In this document: positions 1 to 8,422 of the stretch, piece by piece
Layout of the letters: the number at the start of each line of letters is the position of its first letter
Position numbering within the stretch: the first letter of the stretch is position 1
NCBI GenBank assembly: GCA_963581225.1
Contig: CAUZMW010000034.1
Span: 1-24,638 of the forward strand
Origin: SMWC01 sp963581225
GTDB lineage: Bacteria > Pseudomonadota > Gammaproteobacteria > Steroidobacterales > Rariloculaceae
DNA: 24,638 nucleotides
Direction: 5' to 3'
Program-made: the position numbers and the translations under genes
The notes under the pieces: generated by a model
The model's database searches: none
Seen by the model: the letters and a program-made list of their open reading frames with translations, nothing else
Told to the model about the DNA's origin: nothing

Positions 1-331
1 TCCCTCTTTATTTTCTAGTCTTGTTTTTTCTAATAAGGGTTCTCTCTATCCCTATATCCTAGCTCCATGCTTCCCGATATGCCCGCGTTTCCTTAAAAAA
101 ATCGTCGTCCGCCAGAAAGATCTCATGAAGAGCATCGTCGTCGAATCTGAACAGGCGTGCTTACGACCAATAAAACCTTATTTTTTTAAAGAGTTAACCT
201 TGTCTATTGGTAGCCGTTCCCAGCGGGAAAAAGAATATCGCAGGAGTACGGAGAGTCAGCGGCTACAAACACATCCCTCGGTGCCACCTGCGCTCAGGTC
301 GCGCCGTGACCAGACGATGAACGAGTCGCCT
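1..331. other. AT-rich non-coding stretch with hairpins
   Basis: I see no recognisable gene here. The stretch has T- and A-runs around 25-31, 95-101 and 181-187. It also has several inverted repeats: GTAGCCG (210-216) with CGGCTAC (260-266), TTCCC-AGC-GGGAA (217-229) and ACCTG-CGCT-CAGGT (286-299). None is followed by a U-run that would make it a clear terminator for the minus-strand genes ending at 332. On the minus strand a 33-codon open segment (160 down to a TAG at 59-61) reads like protein, with acidic and aromatic residues. It has no start codon and matches nothing I know, so it may be the 3' remnant of a lost gene. The 94-codon plus-strand reading frame from 125 has an unnatural composition and no family match. 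Confidence 0.5.
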
Positions 332-547
332 TCAGGCGTTCAGATCTGGAATTCGGTCACTCTCGAGCTGGGTGATCATGTCCTTCAGCATGAGCTTGCG
401 CTTTTTTAAGCGCCGCAGCATGATTTGATCCACTTCCGGATCGATCACAAGCCGGGAAATTACCTGATCTAGATCTTGATGCTCTACGCGCAACTCTTTG
501 AGTCGCTCCACGTTTTTGAATACCTCAACGTCGATCTTATCTGTCAC
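332..547 (-). CDS. DUF465 (YdcH-like) small coiled-coil protein
   Basis: A 71-residue helical protein of the DUF465/YdcH family, whose function is unknown. The family hallmark is the C-terminal helix rich in Lys, Arg and Leu (around residues 44-60, MLRRLKKRKLMLKD) after a charged N-terminal helix, which suggests a short coiled coil. It is close to the usual 70-75 residue length. The start is GTG at 545-547. Its G is the last base of the cysQ stop codon (TAG at 547-549), giving a TAGTG overlap that implies translational coupling to cysQ. Family assignment is fairly secure; no role can be given. Confidence 0.8.
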   Translation of the reverse strand: MTDKIDVEVFKNVERLKELRVEHQDLDQVISRLVIDPEVDQIMLRRLKKRKLMLKDMITQLESDRIPDLNA

Positions 548-1356
548 TAATCATCACTTACCGCCGTCGGCCAATCGTGGCCGGGGTCGCCGAATGCCAG
601 AAAATAGGGGTTCAGAAGACCGTCCTTCGTGTTATATCTCAGCGCCTGGCCGACGGGATTCATCATACTCCCTCCGGCGCTCTCTAGGATAGCCTGAGCG
701 GCCGCCGTATCCCACTCGGACGTCAGCCCGAGGCGCGGATAGAAATCTGCCTGGCCGTCAGCGACGAGGCAAATCTTAAGGGAACTCCCTATGGGCCTGA
801 GTTCGTGGGGGCCGAGGCGTTGCAGATAGTCGGCCAGGGCGCCGCTAGGGTGGCTCCGGCTACAGACGACCCGAACGGGTCCGGTTTGGCTTAATGCGGT
901 ATGGATCTCCTCTGTGGGTCTGCCCTCGACCCGCTTCCACGCGCCCAGGTCGAGTGCGCCGGCGTACTCAAGGTCCATGTCCGGTGCCAGTACCACTCCC
1001 ATCACGGCACGGTGTTCCTCGATCAGAGCGATATTTACTGTGAACTCTCCATTGCGCTTCACGAACTCCTTCGTCCCGTCGAGAGGATCGACCAACCAGT
1101 AGCTATCCCAGTTCCGCCGATCCTCAAACTCTTCCGGGGCAGATTCTTCCGAGAGTATGGGTAGCTTTGGTTGGAGTGCATTTAATCCTGAGACGATCAA
1201 CTCATGAGAGGCGCGGTCGGCTCCCGTCAGCGGCGACCGATCTTCCTTAAACTCCACGGCAAAGTCGCTGTGATAGATCTTCATGATCGCTTCGCCCGCA
1301 GTCGTCGCAATCATCCGTAGATCGTCCAGCATCGCCTGTCTAGACTCCTGCTCCAT
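547..1356 (-). CDS. cysQ: 3'(2'),5'-bisphosphate nucleotidase CysQ
   Basis: A 269-residue member of the inositol monophosphatase superfamily. CysQ hydrolyses 3'-phosphoadenosine 5'-phosphate (PAP) to AMP and phosphate, recycling the by-product of sulfate assimilation and sulfotransfer. It needs Mg2+ and acts in the cytoplasm. The metal-binding motifs are visible: E70 in ILSEES, the D90-P-L-D93-G-T signature inside WLVDPLDGTKEF, and the C-terminal SEWDTAAAQAILESAGG block. The length is near the E. coli protein (246) with a slightly long C-terminus. The start is ATG at 1354-1356. It is divergent from yrfG, with only 9-51 bases between starts, and overlaps the DUF465 gene by one base. A general inositol monophosphatase is the alternative, but EFVKRNGEFTVNIALIE is typical of CysQ. 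Confidence 0.93.
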   Translation of the reverse strand: MEQESRQAMLDDLRMIATTAGEAIMKIYHSDFAVEFKEDRSPLTGADRASHELIVSGLNALQPKLPILSEESAPEEFEDRRNWDSYWLVDPLDGTKEFVKRNGEFTVNIALIEEHRAVMGVVLAPDMDLEYAGALDLGAWKRVEGRPTEEIHTALSQTGPVRVVCSRSHPSGALADYLQRLGPHELRPIGSSLKICLVADGQADFYPRLGLTSEWDTAAAQAILESAGGSMMNPVGQALRYNTKDGLLNPYFLAFGDPGHDWPTAVSDD

Positions 1357-1407
1357 TACTTCTCCTTGAGTATCATAGTGTCACCATGCTCGATCCTCGC
1401 CACTAGA

Positions 1408-2079
1408 ATGTCGGCCCCGCTGCGCTCGGTCATCCCCTGGGATGATGTCGATATTGTAATGGTCGACATGGACGGTACGCTGCTCGATCTGGCGTTCGAT
1501 AATTTCTTCTGGCAGGAACTCGTTCCTGCGTGCTACGCAAGACATCGTAACCTACCAGAGGAGGAGGCCCGACGGGAGCTACTGGGTCGCTATCGAGCGT
1601 TGGAGGGTCAACTCGAGTGGTACTGCATCGACCACTGGAGCGAGGTGCTGGGACTGGATATTCGCGCCCTTAAGTGGGAACACCGCCATCGAGTTCAGTA
1701 CCTGCCAGGAGCGATCGAGTTTCTGGAAGCTGTCCGACGGCGCGGAAAACGCTTGCTACTGGTGACCAATGCTCATCGAAAGACTCTGGCGGTAAAAGTT
1801 GCGCAGACGGGCCTCGATCTCAGGGTGGATGCGATGATCTCATCGCACGATTATCGCGCACCGAAGCAGAGTCAGGTCTTCTGGCAGAGTTTGCGAGCGA
1901 GTGAGGAATTCGACCCAGAACGAACTGTTCTGATTGAAGACAGCCTGAGTGTGCTGGAGGCCGCGAGCGAGTTCGGGCTTAAATTCATGGTGGCCATTCG
2001 TTGTCCGGATTCAGGGCAGCCACCTCGTCAGATATCGTCCTTCGCCTCTGTCGACGGCGTTCGCGAACTCGGTCTGTAG
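1408..2079 (+). CDS. yrfG: GMP/IMP nucleotidase YrfG (HAD family)
   Basis: A cytoplasmic HAD-superfamily phosphatase. E. coli YrfG dephosphorylates purine mononucleotides (GMP, IMP). The HAD nucleophile motif is D20-M-D22-G-T. Motif II is the Thr in LLLVTNAH and the acidic motif IV is in VLIEDSLSVLEAA. The family-specific block LLDLAFDNFFWQELVP follows motif I, as in E. coli. The frame is open upstream to a TTG at 1366, but I chose ATG at 1408. That start gives 223 residues, close to the E. coli 222, and the leader SVIPWDDVDIV aligns with the E. coli N-terminus. No convincing Shine-Dalgarno precedes either start. It is divergent from cysQ and convergent with rhlB. Confidence 0.9.
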   Translation: MSAPLRSVIPWDDVDIVMVDMDGTLLDLAFDNFFWQELVPACYARHRNLPEEEARRELLGRYRALEGQLEWYCIDHWSEVLGLDIRALKWEHRHRVQYLPGAIEFLEAVRRRGKRLLLVTNAHRKTLAVKVAQTGLDLRVDAMISSHDYRAPKQSQVFWQSLRASEEFDPERTVLIEDSLSVLEAASEFGLKFMVAIRCPDSGQPPRQISSFASVDGVRELGL

Positions 2080-2128
2080 GCGAAGATTCTTTGTTAGTCA
2101 GGTAGCGGTTGCAGAAGATAGCCACGCC

Positions 2129-2157
2129 GTTTGAACGGTGCTGCAGTGCGCAGTTTT
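2129..2157 (+). terminator. Possible weak terminator between yrfG and rhlB
   Basis: A hairpin CCGTT-TG-AACGG is followed by CTGC-AGTGC-GCAG and then TTTT (2154-2157). The stems are short and the U-run has only four bases, so this is a weak candidate for ending yrfG transcription. It lies just before the 3' end of the convergent rhlB. Confidence 0.25.
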
Positions 2158-3466
2158 AAGGTCGTCGTCCAGGTCTTCTGCGTCCGGATTGCCCGTGCTT
2201 ACTCGACGACCGATTCTTGTGAACTCGAGGTTTCCTCGGACGCCTCGGTGGCGTCTTGATCTGCATCAAGCTTCCGGCTTCTATCGTCTCTACCGGTATC
2301 TTACTCCCGATATAGTCCTCGATATCGGGCAGTGAGATTGCCGTGTCCTCACAACCGAAGCTAATCGCCTCGCCGGATGCGCCGGCGCGGGCCGTGCGGC
2401 CGATACGGTGGACATAGTCCTCTGCGTCCTGAGGGAGATCGTAGTTGAAGACGTGGGTTACATCGGGAATGTGTAGTCCTCGCGAAGCGACATCGGTGCC
2501 GATCAGAACAGGCAAGTCCCCGGAGTGGAATTCCTGCAGCATGCGTAGGCGCTTACGCTGTGGAACATCACCCGAGATCGCTTGACCGTGAATACCGTTG
2601 TGTTCCAGATAATTCTGCAGCCGGTCGGCCTCGCGACGCGTATTGACGAATATCATGGTTCGCCGAGCGTCCATCTGGCTCAGCAGCGTGATCAGCAGAG
2701 GAATTTTTTCCTCATTCGACGGAAAGTAGATGCGCTGCCGGACTCGGTCGACAGTCATTTTCTCGCCATCGATCCGAATCAGCTCGGGGTCATTCATGTG
2801 CTCGTACGCCAGCTCCAGGACTCTATGCGATAGCGTCGCGGAGAAGAGCATATTGAGTCTTTTCTCCGGGGACGGTAATCGCCGCAACACGTAACGAATA
2901 TCGCGGATGAATCCTAGATCGAACATACGATCCGCCTCATCGAGCACCAGGACTTGAACGCGCCGCAAGGTGAAGACTTTCTGTTTGTAATAGTCGATCA
3001 AACGGCCGGGGGTACCGATAAGGACGTCGATACCGTCGGCGATCGTGCGCCGCTGTTTCTCATAGTCCGTACCGCCGAACGCCAGACCGAGCTTAAACGG
3101 CAGGTGCTTGTTCAATTGGACCGCGTCGGCGTGAATTTGCACGGCGAGTTCCCGTGTGGGGGCCAGTATCAGGGCTCTGGGCTCGGACAGTTTCGTCCGA
3201 GTGGGCTCGGTATTACATAATCGAACAAAAAGAGCCACCAGAAAAGCCGCGGTCTTACCCGTGCCGGTTTGCGCCTGACCGGCGACATCCTGTCCACTCA
3301 AGGCGAGCGGCAGAGTCTCGCGCTGTATCGGGGTGCAGTGACTAAAGCCAGCATCGGCTATGCCCTGAAGCAGCTTTTCCGGGAGCGCTAACGAACTGAA
3401 TTCGAGCTCCGTGAGGTGACCCTCCGGGGCGGCTTCGGTTTCGCCCGGAGGCGTTAAGACTTGCAA
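2156..3466 (-). CDS. rhlB: ATP-dependent RNA helicase RhlB (DEAD-box)
   Basis: A 436-residue DEAD-box helicase. In E. coli RhlB unwinds RNA in the RNase E degradosome. The family motifs appear in order: Q motif (GFSHCTPIQ), motif I AQTGTGKT, Ia PTRELAVQ, II DEAD (LDEADRMFDLGF), III SAT, V GTDVASRGLHIP and VI HRIGRTARAG. It matches RhlB rather than other DEAD-box paralogues over most of its length (RLNMLFSATLSHRV, YPSNEEK, HVFNYDLP). The C-terminal tail (about 405-436) is very rich in Arg and Lys, as in RhlB homologues that bind RNA. The start is TTG at 3464-3466, with an in-frame TGA shortly upstream. It lies divergent from trxA-rho, the same arrangement as in E. coli. Confidence 0.95.
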   Translation of the reverse strand: MQVLTPPGETEAAPEGHLTELEFSSLALPEKLLQGIADAGFSHCTPIQRETLPLALSGQDVAGQAQTGTGKTAAFLVALFVRLCNTEPTRTKLSEPRALILAPTRELAVQIHADAVQLNKHLPFKLGLAFGGTDYEKQRRTIADGIDVLIGTPGRLIDYYKQKVFTLRRVQVLVLDEADRMFDLGFIRDIRYVLRRLPSPEKRLNMLFSATLSHRVLELAYEHMNDPELIRIDGEKMTVDRVRQRIYFPSNEEKIPLLITLLSQMDARRTMIFVNTRREADRLQNYLEHNGIHGQAISGDVPQRKRLRMLQEFHSGDLPVLIGTDVASRGLHIPDVTHVFNYDLPQDAEDYVHRIGRTARAGASGEAISFGCEDTAISLPDIEDYIGSKIPVETIEAGSLMQIKTPPRRPRKPRVHKNRSSSKHGQSGRRRPGRRP

Positions 3467-3690
3467 ATTACGTTCTCAGCGGTTACAAAGACGAATATCT
3501 AGGCGAGAATTCACGCCTCTTCAGATACCCACGACGTTTTCGCGAGTTTCATAAGGAAGCATTCAGCAGCGATATTGTGCCTGACCGGGCAGGCGGCGTC
3601 ACTTTCAGTTCAGGTCCTCTTGGCGCCACGTGTTGCATTCTATTCGGCAAGGCGCAATGCAGGACACAAGATATATGGAGAATCCGCAGC
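3467..3690. promoter_or_regulatory. Divergent rhlB/trxA intergenic region
   Basis: This 224-base region must hold the promoters for rhlB (minus) and trxA (plus). I see no box pair good enough to place them. A reading frame open from 3577 adds 38 residues before the thioredoxin start, but those residues resemble no thioredoxin leader. A GGAG at 3676-3679 lies 11 bases before the GTG start of trxA and probably serves as its ribosome binding site. Confidence 0.35.
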
Positions 3691-4038
3691 GTGAGTGATC
3701 AGGTCGTACATACAACGGACGACAGATTTGAGAGCGATGTCGTGAAGGCAGAGCGGCCGGTGTTGTTGGATTTCTGGGCGGAATGGTGCGGTCCGTGCAA
3801 GATGATAGCGTCGCTCCTCGCGGCGATTGCGGATGACTACGGCGACCGTCTCCAGGTCGTTAAGTTAAATATAGATCAGAATCCGCTGATTGCTAGGAAA
3901 TACAACGTTCGAAGTATTCCGACGTTGTTGTTATTCAAAGACGGCAATGTCGCTGCCCAGCAGGTAGGGGCGGTTTCTAAAGCGCAACTCACGGATTTTC
4001 TGGATCAACACATCGGATCCGAGTCGGTTGAGGGATAG
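3691..4038 (+). CDS. trxA: Thioredoxin 1 (TrxA)
   Basis: A cytoplasmic thiol-disulfide reductase that passes electrons from thioredoxin reductase to targets such as ribonucleotide reductase. The active site is W32-C33-G-P-C36 within the invariant FWAEWCGPCKMIA. The cis-Pro loop IPTLLLFKDG and KLNIDQNP are also conserved. The start is GTG at 3691, giving 115 residues: VSDQVVHTTDD aligns with the E. coli N-terminus (MSDKIIHLTDD). The C-terminus has an extra short tail (GSESVEG) compared with E. coli (109). rho follows after about 40 bases, the conserved trxA-rho order. Confidence 0.96.
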   Translation: MSDQVVHTTDDRFESDVVKAERPVLLDFWAEWCGPCKMIASLLAAIADDYGDRLQVVKLNIDQNPLIARKYNVRSIPTLLLFKDGNVAAQQVGAVSKAQLTDFLDQHIGSESVEG

Positions 4039-4068
4039 ATATTTTTAATAACTTTGGTAAATATTCGT

Positions 4069-4074
4069 GAGGGG
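4069..4074 (+). promoter_or_regulatory. Ribosome binding site favouring TTG start of rho
   Basis: GAGGGG lies 4 bases before the TTG at 4079-4081. It is the best Shine-Dalgarno match near the 5' end of rho. The GTG at 4067 has none, and the internal ATG at 4247 has only a GGGG directly against it. Confidence 0.45.
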
Positions 4075-4078
4075 ATAC

Positions 4079-5503
4079 TTGGGTAATTCAGCACGCTCCC
4101 GGTCGAAAGACGGATCGAGGCAGCAACGAGACAGTAACGGTAAGAAACGGAATCCCCGTCGGAAGAGAGCGCCTCGCGAGGAGTTCCCCGACGACGAGGC
4201 ATTCGAGATCATTCCCGCGGACGAACTCGAGCAGACGAAAACGGGGATGAATCTCAACGAACTCAAGACGCGGCCAGCGGCGGAGCTCGTCGAAGTTGCT
4301 CACTCCATGGGGCTTGAGAGTTTTGGTCGCTTGCGCAAGCAGGACATCATTTTCTCCATCCTAAAAACGCATGCGCAGAAGGGAGAGCACATATTCGGCG
4401 AAGGTATCCTCGAAATTCTGCAGGACGGTTTCGGGTTTCTGCGCTCGCCGGACAGCTCTTATCTCGCTGGGCCCGACGACATTTACGTCTCTCCGAGTCA
4501 GATTCGCCGCTTCAATCTGCGTACCGGAGACACCGTCTCCGGACTCATCCGCCCGCCGAAGGACGGCGAACGCTATTTTGCGATGCTCAAAGTCGGGCAG
4601 ATCAATCACGATTCTCCGGAGGATGCTAAAGGCAAGGTCCTATTCGAGAATCTGACCCCGTTATTTCCGAAGGAGCGGATGCAGCTTGAGCAGGGCAACG
4701 GCAGCACCGAGGACTTGACGGCTCGTATCATCGATATGATTGCCCCCATTGGCAAAGGTCAGCGGGGCTTGATCGTTTCGCCGCCTAAAGCCGGTAAGAC
4801 GATGTTATTGCAGAATATCGCTGCCTCTATCGTCGCCAATCACTCGGACGTCGATCTCATCGTACTGCTGATCGATGAGCGGCCGGAAGAAGTCACCGAA
4901 ATGGAGCGCACGGTGCGCGGCGAGGTTGTCTCCAGCACTTTCGACGAGCCCGCGACTCGGCATGTGCAGGTAGCGGAAATGGTGATCGAAAAGGCCAAAC
5001 GCCTGACCGAGCACAAGAGAGACGTCGTTATATTGCTCGATTCTATTACCCGTCTTGCGCGAGCATACAACACGGTAGTGCCGTCGTCCGGCAAAGTGCT
5101 GACAGGTGGTGTGGATGCGAACGCGCTACAGCGGCCGAAGCGATTTTTCGGCGCAGCCCGGAATATCGAAGAGGGCGGGAGCTTGACGATCATCGCTACT
5201 GCGCTGGTCGACACGGGCTCGAGGATGGATGAAGTGATCTACGAGGAGTTCAAGGGTACCGGTAATCTCGAGATACACCTCGACCGACGCATCTCGGAGA
5301 AGAGAGTGTTCCCGGCTATCAACATCAACCGGTCCGGAACGCGCAAAGAAGAGTTGCTGACCAGCCCCGAAGAGCTGCAGAAGATCTGGGTGCTACGTAA
5401 GGTCCTTCACCCGATGGACGAACTCGCCGCGATCGAATTTTTGATGAACAAGCTGCGGGATACGAAGACGAACCTCCAGTTTTACGAGGCTATGATGCGT
5501 TAG
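4079..5503 (+). CDS. rho: Transcription termination factor Rho
   Basis: A hexameric RNA-dependent ATPase that ends transcription at Rho-dependent sites. The Rho N-terminal fold, the cold-shock RNA-binding domain (GFGFLRSPDSSYLAGPDDIYVS) and the RecA-like core are all present. Walker A is PPKAGKT (about 235-241), Walker B is in VLLIDERPEE, and the Q-loop and R-loop region FDEPATRHVQVAEM is intact. The segment from Met at 4247 onward corresponds to the whole E. coli protein (about 418 of 419 residues). This frame adds about 56 residues before it: first basic (KKRNPRRKRAPR), then acidic. I start at TTG 4079 because of the GAGGGG before it; GTG 4067 and ATG 4247 are alternatives. It ends in TAG-TAG, 12 bases from the convergent purD stop. 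Confidence 0.95.
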   Translation: MGNSARSRSKDGSRQQRDSNGKKRNPRRKRAPREEFPDDEAFEIIPADELEQTKTGMNLNELKTRPAAELVEVAHSMGLESFGRLRKQDIIFSILKTHAQKGEHIFGEGILEILQDGFGFLRSPDSSYLAGPDDIYVSPSQIRRFNLRTGDTVSGLIRPPKDGERYFAMLKVGQINHDSPEDAKGKVLFENLTPLFPKERMQLEQGNGSTEDLTARIIDMIAPIGKGQRGLIVSPPKAGKTMLLQNIAASIVANHSDVDLIVLLIDERPEEVTEMERTVRGEVVSSTFDEPATRHVQVAEMVIEKAKRLTEHKRDVVILLDSITRLARAYNTVVPSSGKVLTGGVDANALQRPKRFFGAARNIEEGGSLTIIATALVDTGSRMDEVIYEEFKGTGNLEIHLDRRISEKRVFPAININRSGTRKEELLTSPEELQKIWVLRKVLHPMDELAAIEFLMNKLRDTKTNLQFYEAMMR

Positions 5504-5515
5504 TAGGCAACAACG

Positions 5516-6817
5516 CTACATCGACAGACCACTAACACGCTCGCGCGCGATTGCGCGATAGCCGATATCTCGTCGATAGAACGCCCCGTCCCAACCGATC
5601 GTCGCTACGGCGTCATAGGCTAGTCGCTGTGCCTCGCTGACACTGGCGCCGAGCGCGACCGTGCAGAGCACGCGGCCCCCGCTAGTTACTGTTTCGCCGT
5701 TCTGTGGACGTGTGCCGGCGTGAAAGATCTTGATATCAGGCCCCAGATCCTGATCGATGCCATGGATAACGGCTCCGGTCGCGTAGCTCCCCGGATAGCC
5801 TCGGCTGGCGGTGACGATTCCGACCGATGCACGTGGATCCCAGGTTACCTCTGCGCCCGCCAGCGAGCCCTCGCAGGCACGCAGGCAGAGCTCCACGATG
5901 TCGGAACGGAGGCGTGCCAGTACGGGCTGGGTTTCAGGGTCGCCGAAGCGACAGTTGAACTCGATGACTTTCGGTTGACCTTCTGCGTCGATCATCAGTC
6001 CCGCGTACAAAAAGCCTCTGTACACGGTGCCCTCTGCAGCCATACCGTTCACGGTTGGCACCATGATCTCGCTCATGATCCGTTCATGTACAGCTGCCGT
6101 GACGACCGGAGCCGGTGAATAGGCGCCCATTCCGCCGGTGTTGGGACCCTTGTCGCCGTCATCGCGAGTCTTATGATCCTGTGACGTCGCGAGGGGCAGA
6201 ATCTCCGTACCGTCTACCATCGCGATAAAGCTCGCCTCCTCGCCGCCGAGAAACTCCTCTATGACAACGCTGGCGCCGGCCGTGCCGAAAGCGTTTTGTT
6301 CGAGCATGAACCTGACTGCATCCTCGGCTTCCTGATCCGTGACGGCGACAATAACTCCCTTGCCAGCGGCCAGTCCGTCTGCCTTGATCACGATCGGGGT
6401 TCCCTGTGACTGGATGTACGCCAGGGCCGGATCGACCTGCTCGAACGCCCGATAGGCGCCGGTGGGAATGTTGTGCCGTGCGAGAAAGTCCTTCGTGAAC
6501 GCCTTGGAGCCCTCCAGTCGCGCTGCCGCCGCGCGAGGGCCAAAACAGTTAAGTCCCGCGGCTTCGAATCGATCTACAATTCCGGCCACCAACGGCTGCT
6601 CGGGGCCGATGATCGTCAGTTCAATTGCCTCGGCTACGGCAAGCTCGAGTAGACCGTCCAGATCGGTCGCTTGAATGGCAACGTTGCGCGTTTTGAGTTC
6701 GGTCAGTGTTCCCGCGTTGCCGGGTGCTACCAGGACTTCAGATACCCGGTGCGATTGGGCCGCCTTCCAAGCCAGCGCGTGCTCGCGGCCGCCCCCGCCG
6801 ACTACCAGTACTTTCAT
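5516..6817 (-). CDS. purD: Phosphoribosylamine-glycine ligase (GARS) PurD
   Basis: Joins glycine to 5-phosphoribosylamine using ATP to give GAR, the second step of de novo purine synthesis. The 433 residues are near the E. coli length (429). It begins with the dinucleotide-like loop VVGGGGREHALAW, continues with the ATP-grasp fold (VIKADGLAAGKGV, EEFLGGEEASF) and has the metal/substrate block KVIEFNCRFGDPETQ. The start is ATG, preceded by AAGGAA. It lies 30 bases after purH and is the last gene of the dusB-fis-purH-purD part of the minus-strand train. No terminator is visible before the convergent rho stop. Confidence 0.96.
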   Translation of the reverse strand: MKVLVVGGGGREHALAWKAAQSHRVSEVLVAPGNAGTLTELKTRNVAIQATDLDGLLELAVAEAIELTIIGPEQPLVAGIVDRFEAAGLNCFGPRAAAARLEGSKAFTKDFLARHNIPTGAYRAFEQVDPALAYIQSQGTPIVIKADGLAAGKGVIVAVTDQEAEDAVRFMLEQNAFGTAGASVVIEEFLGGEEASFIAMVDGTEILPLATSQDHKTRDDGDKGPNTGGMGAYSPAPVVTAAVHERIMSEIMVPTVNGMAAEGTVYRGFLYAGLMIDAEGQPKVIEFNCRFGDPETQPVLARLRSDIVELCLRACEGSLAGAEVTWDPRASVGIVTASRGYPGSYATGAVIHGIDQDLGPDIKIFHAGTRPQNGETVTSGGRVLCTVALGASVSEAQRLAYDAVATIGWDGAFYRRDIGYRAIARERVSGLSM

Positions 6818-6847
6818 GGCGCGCTATTCCTTCGCAGTCTACGTTCG

Positions 6848-8422
6848 CTAGTGTCGAAAGTGCCGCATGCCCGTCAAGATCATGGTTATCCCATGCTCAT
6901 CTGCTGCAGCGATTACCTCTTCGTCGCGCACGGACCCGCCGGGTTGAATCACGGCCGTGATGCCGTATTCAGCGGCCGTATCCAGCCCGTCGCGGAAAGG
7001 GAAAAAAGCATCCGAAGCCATTGCGGCGCCGCTGATCGGAAGCTCCACATCGGCGGCTTTCATCGCAGCGATGCGGGAACTCACGACCCTGCTCATCTGG
7101 CCCGCCCCGATACCCAGTGTCCTGCCGTCGCGCGCGTAAACGATTGCGTTGGATTTTACGTACTTCACTACCGTCCAAGCGAACTTCATGTCGGCAAGTT
7201 CTGCAGCGGATGGCTCGCGCTTGGTCACAACCGCAAGCTGAATATTGTTCAGGTCGCCCGCATCCCGATCCTGTAGCAACAGTCCTCCTTCGACGGACTT
7301 TAATTCCCAACGGGACTGAATTTCATTTGAGTTTGTGCTGAGATCCCCGACTTCCAGTACGCGGGTATTTTTTTTGCCGGCAAGAATTTGCAGCGCCTTC
7401 GCATCGACGCTCGGAGCGATAATGACCTCTACGAACTGCTGGTCGATGATCGCGTTCGCTGTCGTGCCGTCCAACGGTCGATTGAACGCGATGATGCCCC
7501 CGAATGCGGACGTCGGATCCGTACTATAAGCTGCATGATAGGCTTCAAAAGGGGCCGTCGCGACTGCAATCCCACACGGATTGGTGTGCTTAACGATGAC
7601 ACATGCGACCTCCTGGAAAGCCTTCACACACTGGAGAGCTGCGTCCGCGTCCGCGACGTTATTGAACGAGAGCGGTTTTCCCTGCAGCTGCCGCGCGCAA
7701 GAGATCGTTCCGCTTTTCTCGATCGGGTCGCGATAATACGCCGCTGCCTGGTGAGGATTCTCGCCATAGCGAAGCTCCGTCACTCGTTGCCAACCCAGTA
7801 TCAGCGAGTCCGGGAAGCGCTCGCTACCTGAGTACTTCTTTCCCAGGTAGCTGCTGATGGCAGCGTCGTATTGAGCAGTATGACCGAACGCAATGATAGC
7901 CAGGCTGTTTTTCAGATCTGCGGATGGGCCATCTTCCTGGTAGGCATGGAGAACGCGCTCGTAGTCATCGGGACTCACTACGACGGTAACGTGAGCATGA
8001 TTTTTCGCGGCGGCTCTGAGCATAGCCGGCCCACCGACGTCGATATTCTCAACAGCCTGCTCGACGGTGCAGTCGGGAGCGGCAACCGTGGCTTCGAAAG
8101 GGTAGAGGTTGACGACGAGCAGGTCGATCTTGCCGATGCTGTGCTCCGCGAGAACATCGTCGTCTGTCCCCGCGCGAGCCAATAGTCCCGCGTGAACGGC
8201 CGGGTGAAGCGTTTTTACGCGGCCGCCCATGATTTCCGGAAAGCCCGTAATGTCGGTTACGTCGGTTACCGTCAGGCCCGAGTCTCGAAGCGCGCGGGCG
8301 GTGCCGCCGGTGGAGACTAACTCGAACGCGAGGTCCAATAGACCGGTGGCGAGAGATACGAGCCCTGTCTTATCGGAGACGCTGAGTAAGGCTCTACGGT
8401 GCGGTCTCACCGGCCGGTTCAT
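6848..8422 (-). CDS. purH: Bifunctional AICAR formyltransferase / IMP cyclohydrolase PurH
   Basis: Catalyses the last two steps to IMP: formylation of AICAR from 10-formyl-tetrahydrofolate and ring closure. The N-terminal MGS-like IMP cyclohydrolase domain (about 1-200) has ALLSVSDKTGL, STGGTARAL, MGGRVKTLHP and NIDVGGPAMLRAAAKN. The C-terminal AICARFT domain has the catalytic KHTNPCG and TSAFGGIIAFN, and ends PGGSVRDEEVIAAADEHGI...FTGMRHFRH-like (here ILTGMRHFRH). The 524 residues fit the family (529 in E. coli). The start ATG overlaps the fis stop by four bases (ATGA, 8419-8422), so translation is probably coupled to fis. Confidence 0.97.
   Translation of the reverse strand: MNRPVRPHRRALLSVSDKTGLVSLATGLLDLAFELVSTGGTARALRDSGLTVTDVTDITGFPEIMGGRVKTLHPAVHAGLLARAGTDDDVLAEHSIGKIDLLVVNLYPFEATVAAPDCTVEQAVENIDVGGPAMLRAAAKNHAHVTVVVSPDDYERVLHAYQEDGPSADLKNSLAIIAFGHTAQYDAAISSYLGKKYSGSERFPDSLILGWQRVTELRYGENPHQAAAYYRDPIEKSGTISCARQLQGKPLSFNNVADADAALQCVKAFQEVACVIVKHTNPCGIAVATAPFEAYHAAYSTDPTSAFGGIIAFNRPLDGTTANAIIDQQFVEVIIAPSVDAKALQILAGKKNTRVLEVGDLSTNSNEIQSRWELKSVEGGLLLQDRDAGDLNNIQLAVVTKREPSAAELADMKFAWTVVKYVKSNAIVYARDGRTLGIGAGQMSRVVSSRIAAMKAADVELPISGAAMASDAFFPFRDGLDTAAEYGITAVIQPGGSVRDEEVIAAADEHGITMILTGMRHFRH

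Noticed and set aside
327..341. CGCCT/AGGCG hairpin at the DUF465 stop as its terminator
   Set aside because: The stem is only five base pairs and no U-run follows.
125..409. A 94-codon plus-strand gene at the left end
   Set aside because: It overlaps the DUF465 gene on the other strand, has no recognisable domain and no good start site.
3577..3690. A 38-residue N-terminal extension of thioredoxin
   Set aside because: The residues resemble no thioredoxin leader or signal peptide, and the GTG at 3691 restores the exact family start.
6671..7276. A 201-codon plus-strand frame over purD/purH
   Set aside because: It is antisense to two well-conserved enzymes, and its composition follows from their codon use.
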